Below, one piece after another: positions 13,801 to 27,084 of a stretch of 64,000 nucleotides of DNA. This DNA is from Synchiropus splendidus. Taxonomy: Eukaryota > Chordata > Actinopteri > Syngnathiformes > Callionymidae. The notes beneath the pieces were generated by a model. The model saw only the letters and a list, made by a program, of their open reading frames with translations, was not told where the DNA came from and made no database searches. Where the stretch lies: NCBI RefSeq assembly GCF_027744825.2, contig NC_071336.1, forward strand, positions 10,293,001 to 10,357,000, written 5' to 3'. The position numbers and the translations under genes are program-made. Within the stretch, counting starts at the first letter, position 1. Every line of letters starts with the position of its first letter.

Positions 13801-15742
13801 CCATCATGTCACCCATCTCTACCTGTAGACTAGTGTGCAGCGGCACATCGGTTGAAAAACACTGGTTCATATGAACACCAGAACTGTGACGCCTAAATGT
13901 ATGTAATAGATAATGTTTGCGGATATTTTGTTGATCAGCTTTGTCTCGGTGTTAAATAACATGACCAAGTTTTGGGGACGGTGAGGGTTCTAGCTGGAGC
14001 CAGAGCTAGACTGCTCCATGTTGGAATCCAGCTCTCATCAGAGCAGCTTTTGAGGTGCCAGAACACCACAAATAACATATTTAACTTGGCACCCGGCCAG
14101 ACTTGGAGAACACCTGCTGTAGTCACACTCTTTTTTTGACATACAGTAATGTCTCATCTTGGATCAATAAAATACATCTATTTGTGCATTGAAAGTGGAT
14201 TATTCACTGACGCTCGTTCACAGTCACATATGCACGTGTGTAGTCTCTCTCCCTCACACATACCCAACATCCAGGACAAGAGGGATCACTGCACACCTGA
14301 TGATACATTGACGTCACAACAAAAGAGCACAGTCATATAACAGGAGACGGAGGCCAGCCATGCTACAGTGACACCCTATGGCTGAAAGCTGCATCAGTAT
14401 GTGGAGCCTTTGAATCTACATTGTTTGACTCTGAATAATCCCAGCAAATTATCTTAACATATCCAAGTAAAAAGATTATTTTATTTATCAATGATTAATT
14501 ACTGTTTGTTCCTGTATGGATTGTAATTCCTCACAGTAAGATGTACGTTGTCGCATCACTGGACTGCAGAAAGACAATATATACTGACTATCCCAAGCAT
14601 AATCTAACACTGAATATGTTGACAAAAGAGTTGTTCGTCTCGACGCGCCGCAGGGCTTCTGTTCAACACATTCCGCCAGACTCATCATTACAGGGGAATT
14701 TTTTAACTCAAAAACAAAACAATTATGTGATGCCGCCAAGAGCGATTCAGATGTCCCTTTTTACCTCCACACAGTCCTTCATATCAACATTTACTTCGCC
14801 GCACCTGCCATTTACACATTACCGCGTTCATAAATGACAGGCAGCACATCAAACACCTGCCTCGGTAACTCAGCAAAAGCGATGCGTGCAAAACAGCCAC
14901 ACAAACAGATGCAAATATTTCTGTTTGATAGCATTAAGGCGTGATGAGAAGAGAGGCAGACCGGGCTGCAGCCCTCTATGGTTGTGTATTAAGTGGAGGT
15001 AGCCAAGAGACATCGCCCTTTGGCTTAAATTGATTGCTGGAGACATATGCTGGCAACGCTGTATTTCACTCGGTGTGAAATCTCCCCTGTGGGGCGGACA
15101 GAGTGAAAAGAGAGGTTGGAAGAGGAGGGAAGGGTTGTAGAGGAAGCAGGAGGATGAGGAATGATCTTCTGAGACCACAGGTGTGTGCATGCAAAAGCAC
15201 ACATGCAATGCTGTGAATGCGTAATGCGTCCGCATGTCTGGGTGCATTTGGCTGGGTGAAGGAGTATGTCTTTTTCGTCATACTGAGCGCACCATTTGGC
15301 AAGACTGTCATCTTCCTAGCCCTGCCACGCAAAGAAATGCGGAAGGCAGTGGAAGCCGAGGGGGTGTGCAGAGCGGGACTGGAGGGGAAACAAAAAACTG
15401 CCAGCGGGAGCAGTGAGCCTGTGCATTCATTTTTACTTCTAATGTGAAACAGAACATTCATACATGACTTCAAGAAAAAGCCGGCATGCAAATACATTCA
15501 CAACCATAAAGAGAAAATCCCACCTCCAGCGAGCTAAATATACAGGCAGTCGTTGAAAGCATTCATGTCATAAAACCCTAAATCATCCCGTCAACTCCGG
15601 TCTAATCTGCGATGGAGCGATCTGCTGTAATTGCACATTTCACATCAGAAAATCTCTTAAATATAATTGAGCCAATATGCAAAGTGCTCTTTGGAATGCA
15701 TGAACACACATGCTGTCATCAGATAATTGGCTTGTTGCATGT

Positions 15743-15746
<4 letters not shown>
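7885..15746. other. unassigned non-coding stretch
   Basis: No gene is recognised in nearly 8 kb. The region holds a short (TTA)n-like patch near 8612-8635, a T-run at about 11922-11938 and many short frames without domains. Around 8640-8790 and 15600-15740 the sequence has mixed composition that could be conserved non-coding DNA, but this cannot be shown from one sequence. Confidence 0.45.
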
Positions 15747-15814
<68 letters not shown>

Positions 15815-15834
15815 TTATTTATTTTTTTTTTTTT
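15747..15834. repeat. (AT)n microsatellite with TTTA/T-rich tail
   Basis: About 32 AT units, then TTTA repeats and a T-run. The frame that crosses it encodes only a Tyr-Ile repeat and is not a gene. Confidence 0.95.
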
Positions 15835-17111
15835 ATATGTATTCTTTTCCATTTCTGACCTTTGACTGTAAACCCAACCAAGGCACAGCCCGGCCCCGGG
15901 ATACATGCTGCCCTCTGTCCAGCCCCAAAAGGGAAAAAGTCACAATAACAATTCTGCTGGAAATATGCATAAGTTTGCAACATTTGCTTTGTTGTCACTT
16001 GTAGGATGTACTGTAGGGCTGACAGCAGAAAAGCACTGGAACAGACAGCTTTAAAGTATCTTGTTTAAACTTTAATCCATTGCATCAATACATAAAAATG
16101 TCAGTGCCTATAACCGACTATACCTACTCTCATTATGTATGGACTTGAAGTGCATACATATGTGTAACTGTCCACACATTACATCTATGATACTTTTTAA
16201 ATCAATGACCAGTAATGTGGAAATGAGGGCTTCCCTTCTGTGGGATGAACAGTTTAACAAGTGAGAGCATCAATTAGTTGTGTTGTTTATAAATGTAGCT
16301 GTTGCTGAACTGTTGATTCGTCTCACAAAGACAGCTTTTAATACTTCATTTTTAACATTTTGTGGGCACTAATGCAAGGTCTACAGACCAGAGGCTTGTG
16401 TTTAACATCTTCTATAAGCGTGGTTAGTCATGTCTCACAGCATGCATGTCTTGTGTGTCTGAGGCTGGAGTCTAGAATTCTGAATCTTGTTTTTTTTCTT
16501 CAGTGCTGTTTGTGCTAAGCCTGGTAAAATTTAAATTCCTGTTTCCATCATTTACATTTTGCTGTCGTGTCTCTCCATACTGCAAATCAGGTGCCTTGCT
16601 TTCCATCAGCACTGGAGGATCATCAACTGGCGAAAAGGAAATGTTTCAGTCGCTACTTGACAGGGAACTGGCAATCAAAGTGAGTGCAGCTGCTGATCAT
16701 GCGTGATAAAGCAGACAGCAACAGACTAGAAACAGAAGACACTGTGCAATTTAAAAAAATGTATATCTTTCGACATATTTGGATTGAACAGCCTCAAGCT
16801 TACGCCACCTTTGTTTTATACAGACTGCCACAGTGTCCCTTTTACTAGTTGTACTGCTTGAGGAGTGGACTCTTCTGTTTTATGTGGAGTCCCACAGCAA
16901 AGCGTGTTTTTATTTTCATGCTCCCACAGTGAGTCAGTCATATTAATGTCAAGATAGCTTGCTGCATTATTGCAAACCAGAAGAATCACCACTGAAAGAA
17001 TCAAGAGGACAATGGAGGAGGATTGAAACCACATGGTAGAGGATATCAATGAGTTCATAGGCAAATATTGCAACCAATGTTTGGTCATTTCCCAAAAACT
17101 TCTGAGACATA
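15835..17111. other. unassigned non-coding stretch
   Basis: I see no exon, RNA gene or clear repeat here. Open frames on both strands are short and lack motifs. Confidence 0.45.
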
Positions 17112-17818
17112 TATTGATATTGGTCACGTGAGTCTCATTCTGTGCTTTTATTTGTGTGATTTCCGGTATTACTTGTGTTTTCCGTTTCCTGGCTTTTCCC
17201 CAGCTTTCCAAGCCACACGGCTGGCATTCATTTGCTGATCATGCTCCCACGGATATCAACACCTCGGTGCCATCTCATGTCACCAGATGGTTACTTTGCG
17301 TTTCAGCGGTAAACTCTCCCACGACTCCACTCTCTCGTTTTGCCTTCTTGAATCTTCTAAATTGTGTGCGTGCACTTGATATCCTTTTCAACCGCCTCCG
17401 TAGTTTCATTCTTCTCTCTCTGTCCCTCAAATATTCTCCTGTTGGACCGCATGTGAGTAAAACTCATCTTTTGTTTTCCTATCACTAACGTCATTTACTT
17501 GTGTGTGTGTGTGTTTTCCACCACACAGCGTTTTCAGTTTATTGGGCCTTGTGAGTTAATTTCCGAGTTAGTTTGCATTGTCCCTGTTTGCTAGGCTTGA
17601 TGATAATTCAGCTCTATTCTGCTTCAGGTTCTCCCCCACCCTTGAGTGTATTTCCCATTCCGTGTTCTAGTGTTGGCGCCCTTGGATCTCTGCATCTGTT
17701 CGTCTTTGTACTACACATCATTGTCGAATAAATCTGTCATTTTAATCTCGTTCTCCAAGTTTTCTGTCAGTCAGTACACACACTGCACCTGGGTGTGATT
17801 CCATAGTCAGCCATGACA
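17112..17818 (+). mobile_element. solo LTR-like element, family member 1
   Basis: This belongs to a family with at least five copies in the window. It shares ordered blocks with the other members: tgtgcttttattt near the start, an accagatggtt block, attgtccctgttt in the middle, an AATAAA at about 17729-17734, and cacctgggtg...ccatgaca at the end. The polyadenylation-like signal about 90 bp before the end and the TG...CA-type ends of better copies fit an LTR. A degenerate duplication (acata/acatg) flanks it. No internal protein-coding region accompanies it, so it is probably a solo LTR. The left boundary is uncertain by about 10 bp. Confidence 0.6.
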
Positions 17819-19301
17819 ACATGATGTAGAACTACAAAAACAATGCTTAATGTTGTGGTAACTTGTTCACAAATCACAGTCCAACTTTCTATTGCAATGT
17901 CACAACACATAAATGTACTATCTACATCCTCATGGGATAATCATGTACATTTATTTGGGATTTATTTATTTGAGGCTTGCTAACCTCGGAAACTGAAGTT
18001 TTGTGTCATATTAATCTCAGAATTGGAGCATACAGGAAGTAAGTTTTAACCGAGAGAGTCAGGTTTGCATAAGTGACAGTGAGTCATTTTCATCTGGAGG
18101 AACTCACTTTTCATGATAAAAAAAAAAACACATCAGCAGATTGTGCATCTGCAAAGGTACAAAATCGTAAGCCAGTGTTGAGAAAGGGTTGCGACTAAAA
18201 TACGGATGTGAAGAGGGACACCGTGTTCAAGAATCAGCCAAGAGGCTGAGATAGAAAAAGAATCTGTGTAAAAAGGATTGTAAAGTAGTGAGATGTCAGC
18301 AAAAGCACTCAGGAGAAAAAAATATATTCATACCATCTCTCCGGCTCCAGCTTATTTTTCAGTTTGTGTCACTGCCTCCTTCTTTTCTGCCAGCGGAGTA
18401 ATTGAAAGGGCAAGCAGGTGCGAGCCGTGATGAAGACCACAACACAATAGTTTGATTAGTACCTCCTGCAGCTCATTAGTCCCCGATATATGGTTGGCAA
18501 GCAGTCGCTTCGTAGTAATCTCTGGCAGAGTGACTCGACAAAAAACATTTCATGAGCTTTCCTCCACAACAAAAGGTGTCCATCGTCTGGAGTCACTCAT
18601 CCGGAATGAAACATTTCCTACCATTGTTTATTATAGTGGGGTTTAGAGATTTGTCATGGAAGACAAAAGTCTAAAAAGACGGATTCAAGTGAGTAATTCC
18701 TGAGTACATGATAAATATGAATTCATTCTTGAATGAAAGCTTAAAACACTACATAACCATTACTCTTAGTAGTGGCACCATCTGGATTGATCTCTCTCCT
18801 TGTAATGGGAGTTGACTCAGAAAATGTCTTGCATCATCATTTGGAATTTGTCTTCAATATGGTCTCTTATTTGTTTTTACTGAGAGCGATTAGAATGTTG
18901 AATAAGAAACTTCATCCGATAAAGTCTGTTTGAATCTCAAGCGACAATAATGGAAGAAGTACAGAGTGAATCAGCTGGATTTGCTAGAAACTTCAGAGCT
19001 GCAAAGACTAGCTGCCCAGTCACTAGGCGAACACGGTAACTCCTTGTTTGTTGTCTATATGTCTACTTTGTAATGTAAACCGACAACCGACAAACCGAAA
19101 GCTGAAATCGCCTTCTCCTTTCAATCAGTTTTCAAGGTGTCTCCAATACATCCCAAAGAGTAATAAAAGATTGTTGTGGACAACAGTTGTGACGTGGATT
19201 TACTGACTGGCAGTTATACTCCCGTTTTTGGTATTTGTCCCATCTTGCCAGTTGTACTTAGAATGTATGGGCCCAGTGTCGACGCTCCTCACAATGTTGG
19301 T
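17819..19301. other. unassigned non-coding stretch
   Basis: No gene or repeat is recognised. There is an A-run at 18119-18129. Confidence 0.45.
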
Positions 19302-19746
19302 TGATGGGCTGTTGACAAAAACACATCCTCACTTCCATGGCGTTATAAATTGACATTGGGAAAGTGGACTTTTGCGTCCAATACTGACAACAAAGACATC
19401 CTTCAGCGTTGAACATTGATGCATAAGTGTTTCAGTGGACTAAAAGAATGTTTTCCTTCCCGTGTGCGAGAATGCGCGAAGCTGGCGAGCGTCGTGGGGA
19501 GCCGTGCTGAAGCTCTCTTAACTGAATCTGTCCGCCAGTTACTATTTATAACCCCTTATGTGGCTCTCGTGGAATGAATGGAGTGCCCTCCCATGGCTTG
19601 CCTAACGCCAGTCTGCGTATTTTTTCACGCCTCACGCTGCCAGTGCGCCAACATGCAACACTGAAGGCTGCCTTTGGACACAGAAGGCAACTTTCCCAAC
19701 GTCAATATATGACGCCTTGGGAGTGAGGAAGTGTTGGTTTGCGCAT
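19302..19746. mobile_element. fold-back (long inverted repeat) non-autonomous element
   Basis: Two imperfect inverted arms of roughly 110 bp, about 19317-19435 and 19640-19740, flank a centre of about 200 bp. Shared arm blocks include the acac..cctcact start, ggcgt.ata.attgac, ttgggaaagt, gcgtccaa and ccttcag.gttg; on the right arm these read as the reverse complement. A related single arm lies at 7796-7884. No transposase frame is present, so this would be a MITE or fold-back element moved in trans. Terminal bases and target duplication are not clear, and the superfamily is unknown. Confidence 0.6.
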
Positions 19747-22700
19747 CACAATAAATCTGAAAAGTGATTCAATGAAAATGTTTGCATGTTGTGACGTTGG
19801 TAGCAGGCATGTGTTATAGACCGCTCATCGATGTTGACTGCTGTTGTTTGGAAGGTGCCCCTTTGCAGTATGTAGTTCCAGATACTCCTATACAGAGTGT
19901 TGTTGAAACATGGCCGCCAGGGATTGTTTCGATCAGGATGAGCAGCGTGTGTTGCTTCATTTTGATATAATACAAAGCCATCTCGATGAGGAGTAGAAAC
20001 GTGTGTCTCTTGAATCATAGTTCATCAGTATTCATGTGTCTGTGATGGGATCACCTCCAAGTGTCACCAATGGACCTGTTGATACTTGCACACACGAGCT
20101 CTTCGGAGAGCGAACGCCTCCATTTTGTGCATGAGGTCCTATGCCACTGTTGTGGATGAGTTCACAGCTTACTACTGTCAGACTCAAAATATCACAGCTC
20201 TCGCTCCCTTAAGCCTACTGTATACAGAAAAATACAACGCTCAAATCTGTGTCATTTCTATGTGCTTGACAGAGCAGGGTGTTTTTCTGTTTGCAGTACA
20301 AATCACACGAATCAGTTACAAGGTGAAGCCTCTTCTGTTTATTTCTCCTGAGTTCACACTCAGCCCTTAAATGCCCATCACACAATCGACAACACATAAA
20401 CATTAGTGCTCTGTTTGCAACATGAATGTTTGAAGGCAAACTGAAATGTTGCAAATTATAGTTGTAATTTCAACGTCACCTCCTGTGGGCTATTGATGGT
20501 ACCAGCATGTGGTGCCAGTCATGAAAGCAGGTTCTGATTGAGCTGACACACACACTGCTTTATCATGACTCAATTCTTTGAGCCAGGCGACTTTTGAGAA
20601 AGTAATATTTGAAAAAAACAACAAAATAAAATGACTGCACGTGGTGACAGAGGTAAAATCACAGCTCTATTCAGCTTGTTCATCTCTTCTAATGGCTTCC
20701 CGCCATTGTCTGAACTAGTTAGCAGTTTGAGGTTTTCACTTTTTCTCTAATTTGAAAAACAGAACAATGTTTGCAAATGGTTCGACATGTATTCTATTAA
20801 TTTATGTGATGACATTCCCAATTCCCCATGGAGATAAAGAAATGAGGACAAAACCTGAGGGTTATGTGACATTACAATGTATTCATCCGTGTGTGTGTCC
20901 GCATCAACACAGCTGTCTAAATCAAGCCGATACAGCTATGAAGCATTGTAAAAATACGACCGCCAAAGAGATGACTTTTTAGATTCAAACTCCTTGGTCC
21001 TTATTAAACCTCAGTGTGGGGCAGCCCAAAAGCTATTTCAAAAAACATCTTAGCCTGTGTCATATTTCTTATGAAATTCTAATGAACGCAAGCATGCATC
21101 AGATATTTCTAGCTCACATTGACAACTGAGACATATCTTGGAAACAGTTTTGCATTGTAAACGGACGCCCGTTTTCATAGAACCGTTCCACTACATGTGC
21201 TGTACTGTAATGTTGCTTGACAGGAAAGCAGTTGAGTTCCAGCAGAATATTTCACACATGCATGCTCATATAGACACCACCAGTCATGCACCCAATTCCC
21301 AATGGTCTTTTTCCCACAACACCAACCCCCATATATGCTCACCATCATGCATGAACCAATTTGATGGGAGTTCATGTTTGAGTGGCCACAGCCAGCAGTC
21401 AGGTGGCTTCATCATCTGACATAAGTGCTTCCCTTTACGTTGCACACAAACTGCGGCGTTCCAGGAGCCGTCAGAGTGCTGAGCACAAAAATATTCCTTG
21501 CTCACCTTCGTCACACATGAATTGGTCAGAGGCCGCTTGTCAGTGATGACCCCTCAGGCAGAGCACGCACCAAGGAGAGATTCATTTGATGAACGCTTTT
21601 TACAAGCGGATGAAGGTTGCTCAGGCTTTTACACCTATTCATTCAGCTTCACCTCGATCAGTGCCGTGACTACTGGCAGTTCAAAACATGGAAAACTGGT
21701 CCTTTGCAGAGTTTCCTGCTACTTGACATTACAACATACATTTCTTAAAACGTGTTGATGGCAATAACAAGATTTAAAGTTTCATCCGTTTCTGCAGAAT
21801 GGGGTTAAGAGTGATGTGTAGCTTCTCGTGTAATTGAATGTACAGTACAGAAGGGAAATCTGGGTCATGTCGTGTCACGTCTTGTTCGAGAATCTGAATA
21901 CATCAGGGTCTTTTTCCTACTATTATTTTATAAAGAAACGTCAATGAATATGCACAATTGAAAGCATTCAGAAAGGGCTCCTCTCGTTACATTTTTGTTC
22001 TGTACCATAACTTAGAAATGTCCAGTATGTTTTAAAGACACATATGATGGACATAAACATCCTCAGGAATAAATCTCAATATATCTAGTATATTAAGTAT
22101 TTCCTCACTTAGCGTTACAGCTGAAGTTTTAGCAGTTGTCTAATGCTATGCATTATGGGGAAGTACGGTTATTTATGGGGTGGTCCAATAAGGATATTTG
22201 GCAGATATTGGATATGCCAATATTTTTCACATTTTCTGATTACTATGTGCACGGGGCAGTTTTCCCAAAAATTTGGCCTTTTTGCGTATTCCTTACTTTT
22301 AATGTGATGCCCTACACAATGTGATCGACTAGCCACACTGTCTTTGTTTTTTGTTTTTTTTTTGTTTCATCAGGTCCTCAATCCTGCCGATAAACACCTC
22401 TGGACTCATCATTTATTCCAGCACATTTAGCAGAACTCATTACATTACATTATCAGGTTGTCACTACAGGTAGAGTACAGGTATCGGTGGGCCAAATGTT
22501 ATTGGACATCCCCACAAACAATTCATATCAAATTGTGTGGGAACTAGCCGGCTGGAGATCTTGACTTCTATGAGGGTTTCAGTGACGTAATCTGCTGTAA
22601 ACCAAGAAGCAGTTCTTTTGAAATAGCAAAAACAGAGGCGTTTTCAAGAAGAATCCTCAAAGAATAGCTAAATAGCTAAATGTTCGTAACACGTCTGCGA

Positions 22701-24342
22701 ATCATTGAAGTTCTAAAGGAATGAACTGAAAGGAATGAGACATCCTTCTATTGATTAAAAACTAGCATTTGTATTGCCATCAGTTAAAAAAGTCAACATG
22801 TCCTCTTTCTACTTCTTCATTGGCTGCAGTCCATTCCGTGTGACTGGTCAAGCTGGGATCAACCGGCTCTCCCTGCACACATTAAGATTTCTGGTCAAGA
22901 ATATTGAACATGTATTACAGATACGATAGTCTGCCCTAACTATCCTTGTCATGTGTGCGGTCCCTTTAACCAAAACTGGTGTTGTACACTGAGAATGAGA
23001 CAGTTCATGCAGTGTAGGCTGAAAAGCGTTGATGCCAAAGTGGCTGTGATATGTTGTTGTAACCACACAGGCGGTGTCACTGTTGTGTTTAAATTGCCAT
23101 TCAAACTCAGTCCATCAATCATAGCAGCCATTTAAATGTCAATGATTGAGGACCAACGGCGCAAAGCTCAACAGCGCAACAGTGTTTGCGCTTTAATTGC
23201 TCGCAAGGCCATGCCGCAAGGAGAAATCCAAGCCCTCCTTAATTTTCTTTTCTAAGCATGGGAGATCAGTGAATAAAAAAATCAATCTTCACAGAGCGGT
23301 TTCTGTATTTATCATCACGTGACAGCGATATATGTCATGCAGGGGAACAGTGCACATAAAAGTCATTATCATATGTCACGTCAGAGTGTTGTCTCCTGCG
23401 CAGAGTATCACCCTGTGATCTATATTCAAAATATCAAAGGAAGCGGCTGTGAATCACACACTCAGCATGTGGGAGCCAATGGCTATCATACAAAGTCGGG
23501 AAATCATACTGATAATTTCTCATTAGAAGCGGACAGCCGTGTCAGGCAGCAGCTCGTGACAAGTGTCCGGGGATTTCCATTACAACGGCTTCGATCATAA
23601 ATCACCACTCAAGTTCCACTTTTCCTTCCATCATATTCATTTTTTCTTTTCCTTCCCTCGGCTCTCCAAATAAGGGCCTTCCTACTTACACATTAATAGA
23701 AATTCCATCTGCATGTTTCGCCTTCATCCTTGTGCCATGCCCGACAGGTTTAAGGTCAGAAGCTGTTCCCCCATCACTTTTGAATAAATCACAGTGGTAA
23801 AAGCTGACCCTGAACTCATCACCTTTACATAATCCTTTGGAGGGTCAACCGCTTGGCTTGCTTGTAAGCAGGCCACAATCTGACCCTAAAGCACAGGACA
23901 CGTTGCCTCTGTGTTATTAAATGCGTCTCTTTTGTCTGAAAAAAAAAAAAAAAACATTTATGTGGTCATGACGTTTTTTTTTTGTTTTTTTTTTTATTAG
24001 AAACGATCACACACAGCCAGTCATTTAGTCTGTTGTTTATAGACTGTTGTAGATGCAATACCACAATTTGATTCTTGGCATCATCAATGATGGAGAGATT
24101 TGGAAGTTATTTTCAATTGGAAACAAACCATAAATGTTAGTTCTGAAAAAAAAACAAACACATAAAAAACACAATGGATTGAGCATGGTTACATGACGAC
24201 CCAGAAAACCGAATTATCACATTAGTTTGAAGTGTTCGGTCCGACTATGCAATCTGTATAATGTGGTTAATAGCTCAACTAAGCCAGCGTGTTGCCTCGT
24301 AGCCAGCAGAAGTAAGCAAACTGCTCCTCAAAAGTGAAGACG
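19747..24342. other. unassigned non-coding stretch
   Basis: No exon is recognised. A-runs and T-runs occur at 23939-23954 and 23973-23996. The portion 23150-23600 has balanced composition and several AT-rich motifs and is a weak candidate for conserved non-coding DNA. Everything else looks ordinary. Confidence 0.45.
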
Positions 24343-24907
24343 TAATATGAGACTGAGAAGTGTAGCTGTGTGTGTAACTTTCTTTTCACCGCGTGTTGTG
24401 TTTCCAGGTTTGTGTGAGTGTTTCCGTTTCCTGTTAGTCTCCCAGCTTCCTCAGGCTGGCTCCGATTCAGCTCGATCCTCCGTACTCCTGTTGTATATAT
24501 TTCTCTTTGATTGTTCCATGTGCGTTCTTGTTCCTTTTCAGCCTGCTTCTCTGTTGTTCTCCTCGCTTTGTTTTCCGTTTGTCTAACTCCTATATTTGAT
24601 CGTGTTTTTTGTAACTCACCTTTAGTTTTCGCCCAATGGTTTTATTCCTTGCGTCTGTGTGTCTATGTTGGTTGGGCTACGTGAGATTATTTCCGAGTAT
24701 GTTTTTGTTGTCCCTGTTAGTCAGGTTTTGTCTTCCTCTCTCCACTTCTGGTGTTGACTCCTTCGGTTCTTCATTCCTGTTTGTGTATCATTTATTGTGT
24801 TTTTGTATTAAAACTCATTGTTTAGACCTACTCCCGTTGTTCCAGGTCTTTGGTACATTGGTAACGATTCAGCACTTGGGTCCGACTCCTTGTTGTCACT
24901 CGTGACG
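24343..24907 (+). mobile_element. solo LTR-like element, family member 2
   Basis: It shares the ordered family blocks: tgtgtttcc and cccagct near the start, tttccgagt then ttgttgtccctgttag in the middle, an ATTAAA signal near 24807, and gcacttgggtccg followed by cgtgac at the end. The right end reads cgtgacg instead of cgtgaca, so the terminal CA is mutated or the end is slightly misplaced. No clean target duplication is visible and the left boundary is approximate. Orientation is the same as the copies at 17.1 and 27.1 kb. Confidence 0.55.
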
Positions 24908-25044
24908 ACGATGTTGGTTTAAGGGTAAAACCGATTACAAGCAACCGTTTGCATGTTTGCTAAGGTTAGTCGGAACCCACATCTGTGACCAAAAGCGCAA
25001 CTCTGTCAAACTGTTATACAATGCTGAGGATGTTTTATGAGTGG

Positions 25045-25465
25045 TGGGGGTGAAACTGCACTCCTTTACGGACGGTTATGGAGAGAAGGATGCTCCTGAA
25101 ACGGAGGAGCATCCTGGACAACATCACCCACCCCCTCCATCAGCTCCTGGTCCAATATTAAAGCACATGGACCAATAGATTGCGACCACCCATCTCAAAG
25201 ACCGAGCACCACAGGAGGTCCTTTCTTCCTGTGGCAATAAAAACATACAATTCATCCTTGGAAAAATTGCAATGAAGGATTCTTTGGGACACTTTTCTGT
25301 TTTTGAACTGCATTTCCTTGCACATTGTTTTTCTAAGCTCTTTTGTATCGCTTTTTGGCACTTTATAATATCATTTCTTTTTAATTTATTGTGATATGTT
25401 GTGTACAGAGCATGTTATGGACACAATTTCTCTTGGGATTAATAAAGTTTTCTGATTCTGATTTT
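25045..25465 (+). mobile_element. Rex1/L2-like LINE, 3' end (last coding part plus 3' UTR)
   Basis: The text ctcctttacggacgg, then ggacaacatcacccacccc and the caggaggtcctttcttcctg block, resembles the C-terminal coding part of fish Rex1/L2-type LINEs. It is followed by a 3' UTR ending in tctcttgggattaataaag and a short ttctga repeat. The simple-repeat 3' tail and the 5' truncation are what target-primed reverse transcription leaves. The frame is degenerate. A similar end (ctctgtgggactaataaat) occurs at 53690-53710. Clade assignment is from style only. Confidence 0.6.
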
Positions 25466-27079
25466 AGACACCAGACATGTATCATTCTTGCAATTTAAAG
25501 GAAGCAGAGTCTCTCAAATAGCTAATTATATATATATTATAATTTTAATTATATAATAATTTTAGCTAAGTTTAATCACAGCCCCAATAAGGTGGTGGTG
25601 CTGTACTGACATTGTACTGCGTATAATATTGCCATTTCTTTTGCTACCTGTCAGCTTCACGTGTTCTACCTTGACTGTCAGTGGAACCAGAAGGACTGAG
25701 AAGCTTACGGTGCTACCCGTCATCATGGAGCTGACCTTACAGTAATTTGGCTGTCTGTCTTGAGCATGTAAACCATGAGCATGTAATGATATATCAGACT
25801 AGTCGGCCTAATAGTGCTATTGCCTTTGTACTAGTCTCTGAATGTTGGATCACTTATCACACATGACTTACCACTAAAAGCAATCCCCACATTGGGAACT
25901 CATGGCAAGATTTTTAATGTTAAATAAAAGATATATAGCCCTTCTATCCTGAGTCTGGTTATGCAAAGAGGCTCATTAAAAATGAATGATATTTAATCGT
26001 AAATCATCACTATGAAAATGAAACCCCTCGACGGGTGAAGAACCGTAACCATTTCACATCACTAGTTGAAGAGAGGATTGCAAAGGTCAAGTGTCTGTAT
26101 ATAGAAATTGTTCGATTTCACTCAAATTGATCTTTAGTAGTATTGTGTCATGAATAGTGTTTATATTGGGGAGATAAAAAGGAATAAAAAGTAAATAAGA
26201 GTCATGTTACATTGACATCAAGCCACTGAAACTTTCTGTTTGAAATGTATTACACAGTGTGGTATAGCGTGGTTGAAATATATAAAAAGGCACACGCCAA
26301 GTCTGAAATCAAACCAGTCTTCTAGCCTCCATAAGAGATCTTTTGGGTCAACACTGAGGACAATGGTCGCTTCTGAACTCATCATGTTTCTCAGTCAGTC
26401 AGTTCTGAAGAGGATTGTGTTTTTAATTTCAAGGGGTTGAAGGAAGTCGATTGTCTTCTGCACAACAAAATTAACCACAGCAGTTATGCAATGAGATGCA
26501 ATGCACACAAGAAGGAAGGCGGCTGAACACCAGGGTAAACAAGATGCAATGAAATACTGGATTGCAAACATCCTTTGGAGGAGAAGAAAGAGCAGGAACA
26601 ACGTTCAAAGGGTTTTTTTTTTTTCAAGCATTTTGCAAGAGCAATTTACAACAAGCAGACATGCAACATGCTCCAGTGAGGCTTTGAAGTGAGAGCCGAC
26701 ACGTGAAGATACCGGCGCTTACATGCCTTGATTAGCGAGCGACTTTGGCACCTCCCGGCTGCAGATGTTGTTGCTCTGATACCCTCACAGAACAGGGGAC
26801 CCGGTGATAGCCAGCTGCACAGCTGGAGTCTTCTTCATGGACAAAGGATGTGTAGATGAATGTCTGCAGCCACTGCACAATAATGGTGTGTGCGGGCCTC
26901 AGGTATTGCTGCGTCTCAGTGCTGGTGTAATTGAAATGAGAGTGCCGACTGTGAAGGGTACGGCCGAGTCAACTTCTGTTCCCAGCTACCCGTGTTCCGT
27001 ACCCGTGTACTTTCTTTACAGTGGATCCTCTCCTCACTCCAACATCCTCCCATGTTGTAATCATGAGAGATGTATGTAT
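25466..27079. other. unassigned non-coding stretch
   Basis: An A/T-rich low-complexity patch lies at 25520-25565. A 123-codon frame at 26804-27175 has no domain and runs into the LTR at 27085. No gene is recognised. Confidence 0.45.
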
Positions 27080-27084
27080 GAATC

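Noticed and set aside
15066..15497. 143-codon minus-strand frame
   Set aside because: No domain, overlapping frames open on the other strand, composition like its non-coding surroundings.
15612..16004. 130-codon plus-strand frame
   Set aside because: Its length comes from the (AT)n microsatellite, read as Tyr-Ile repeats.
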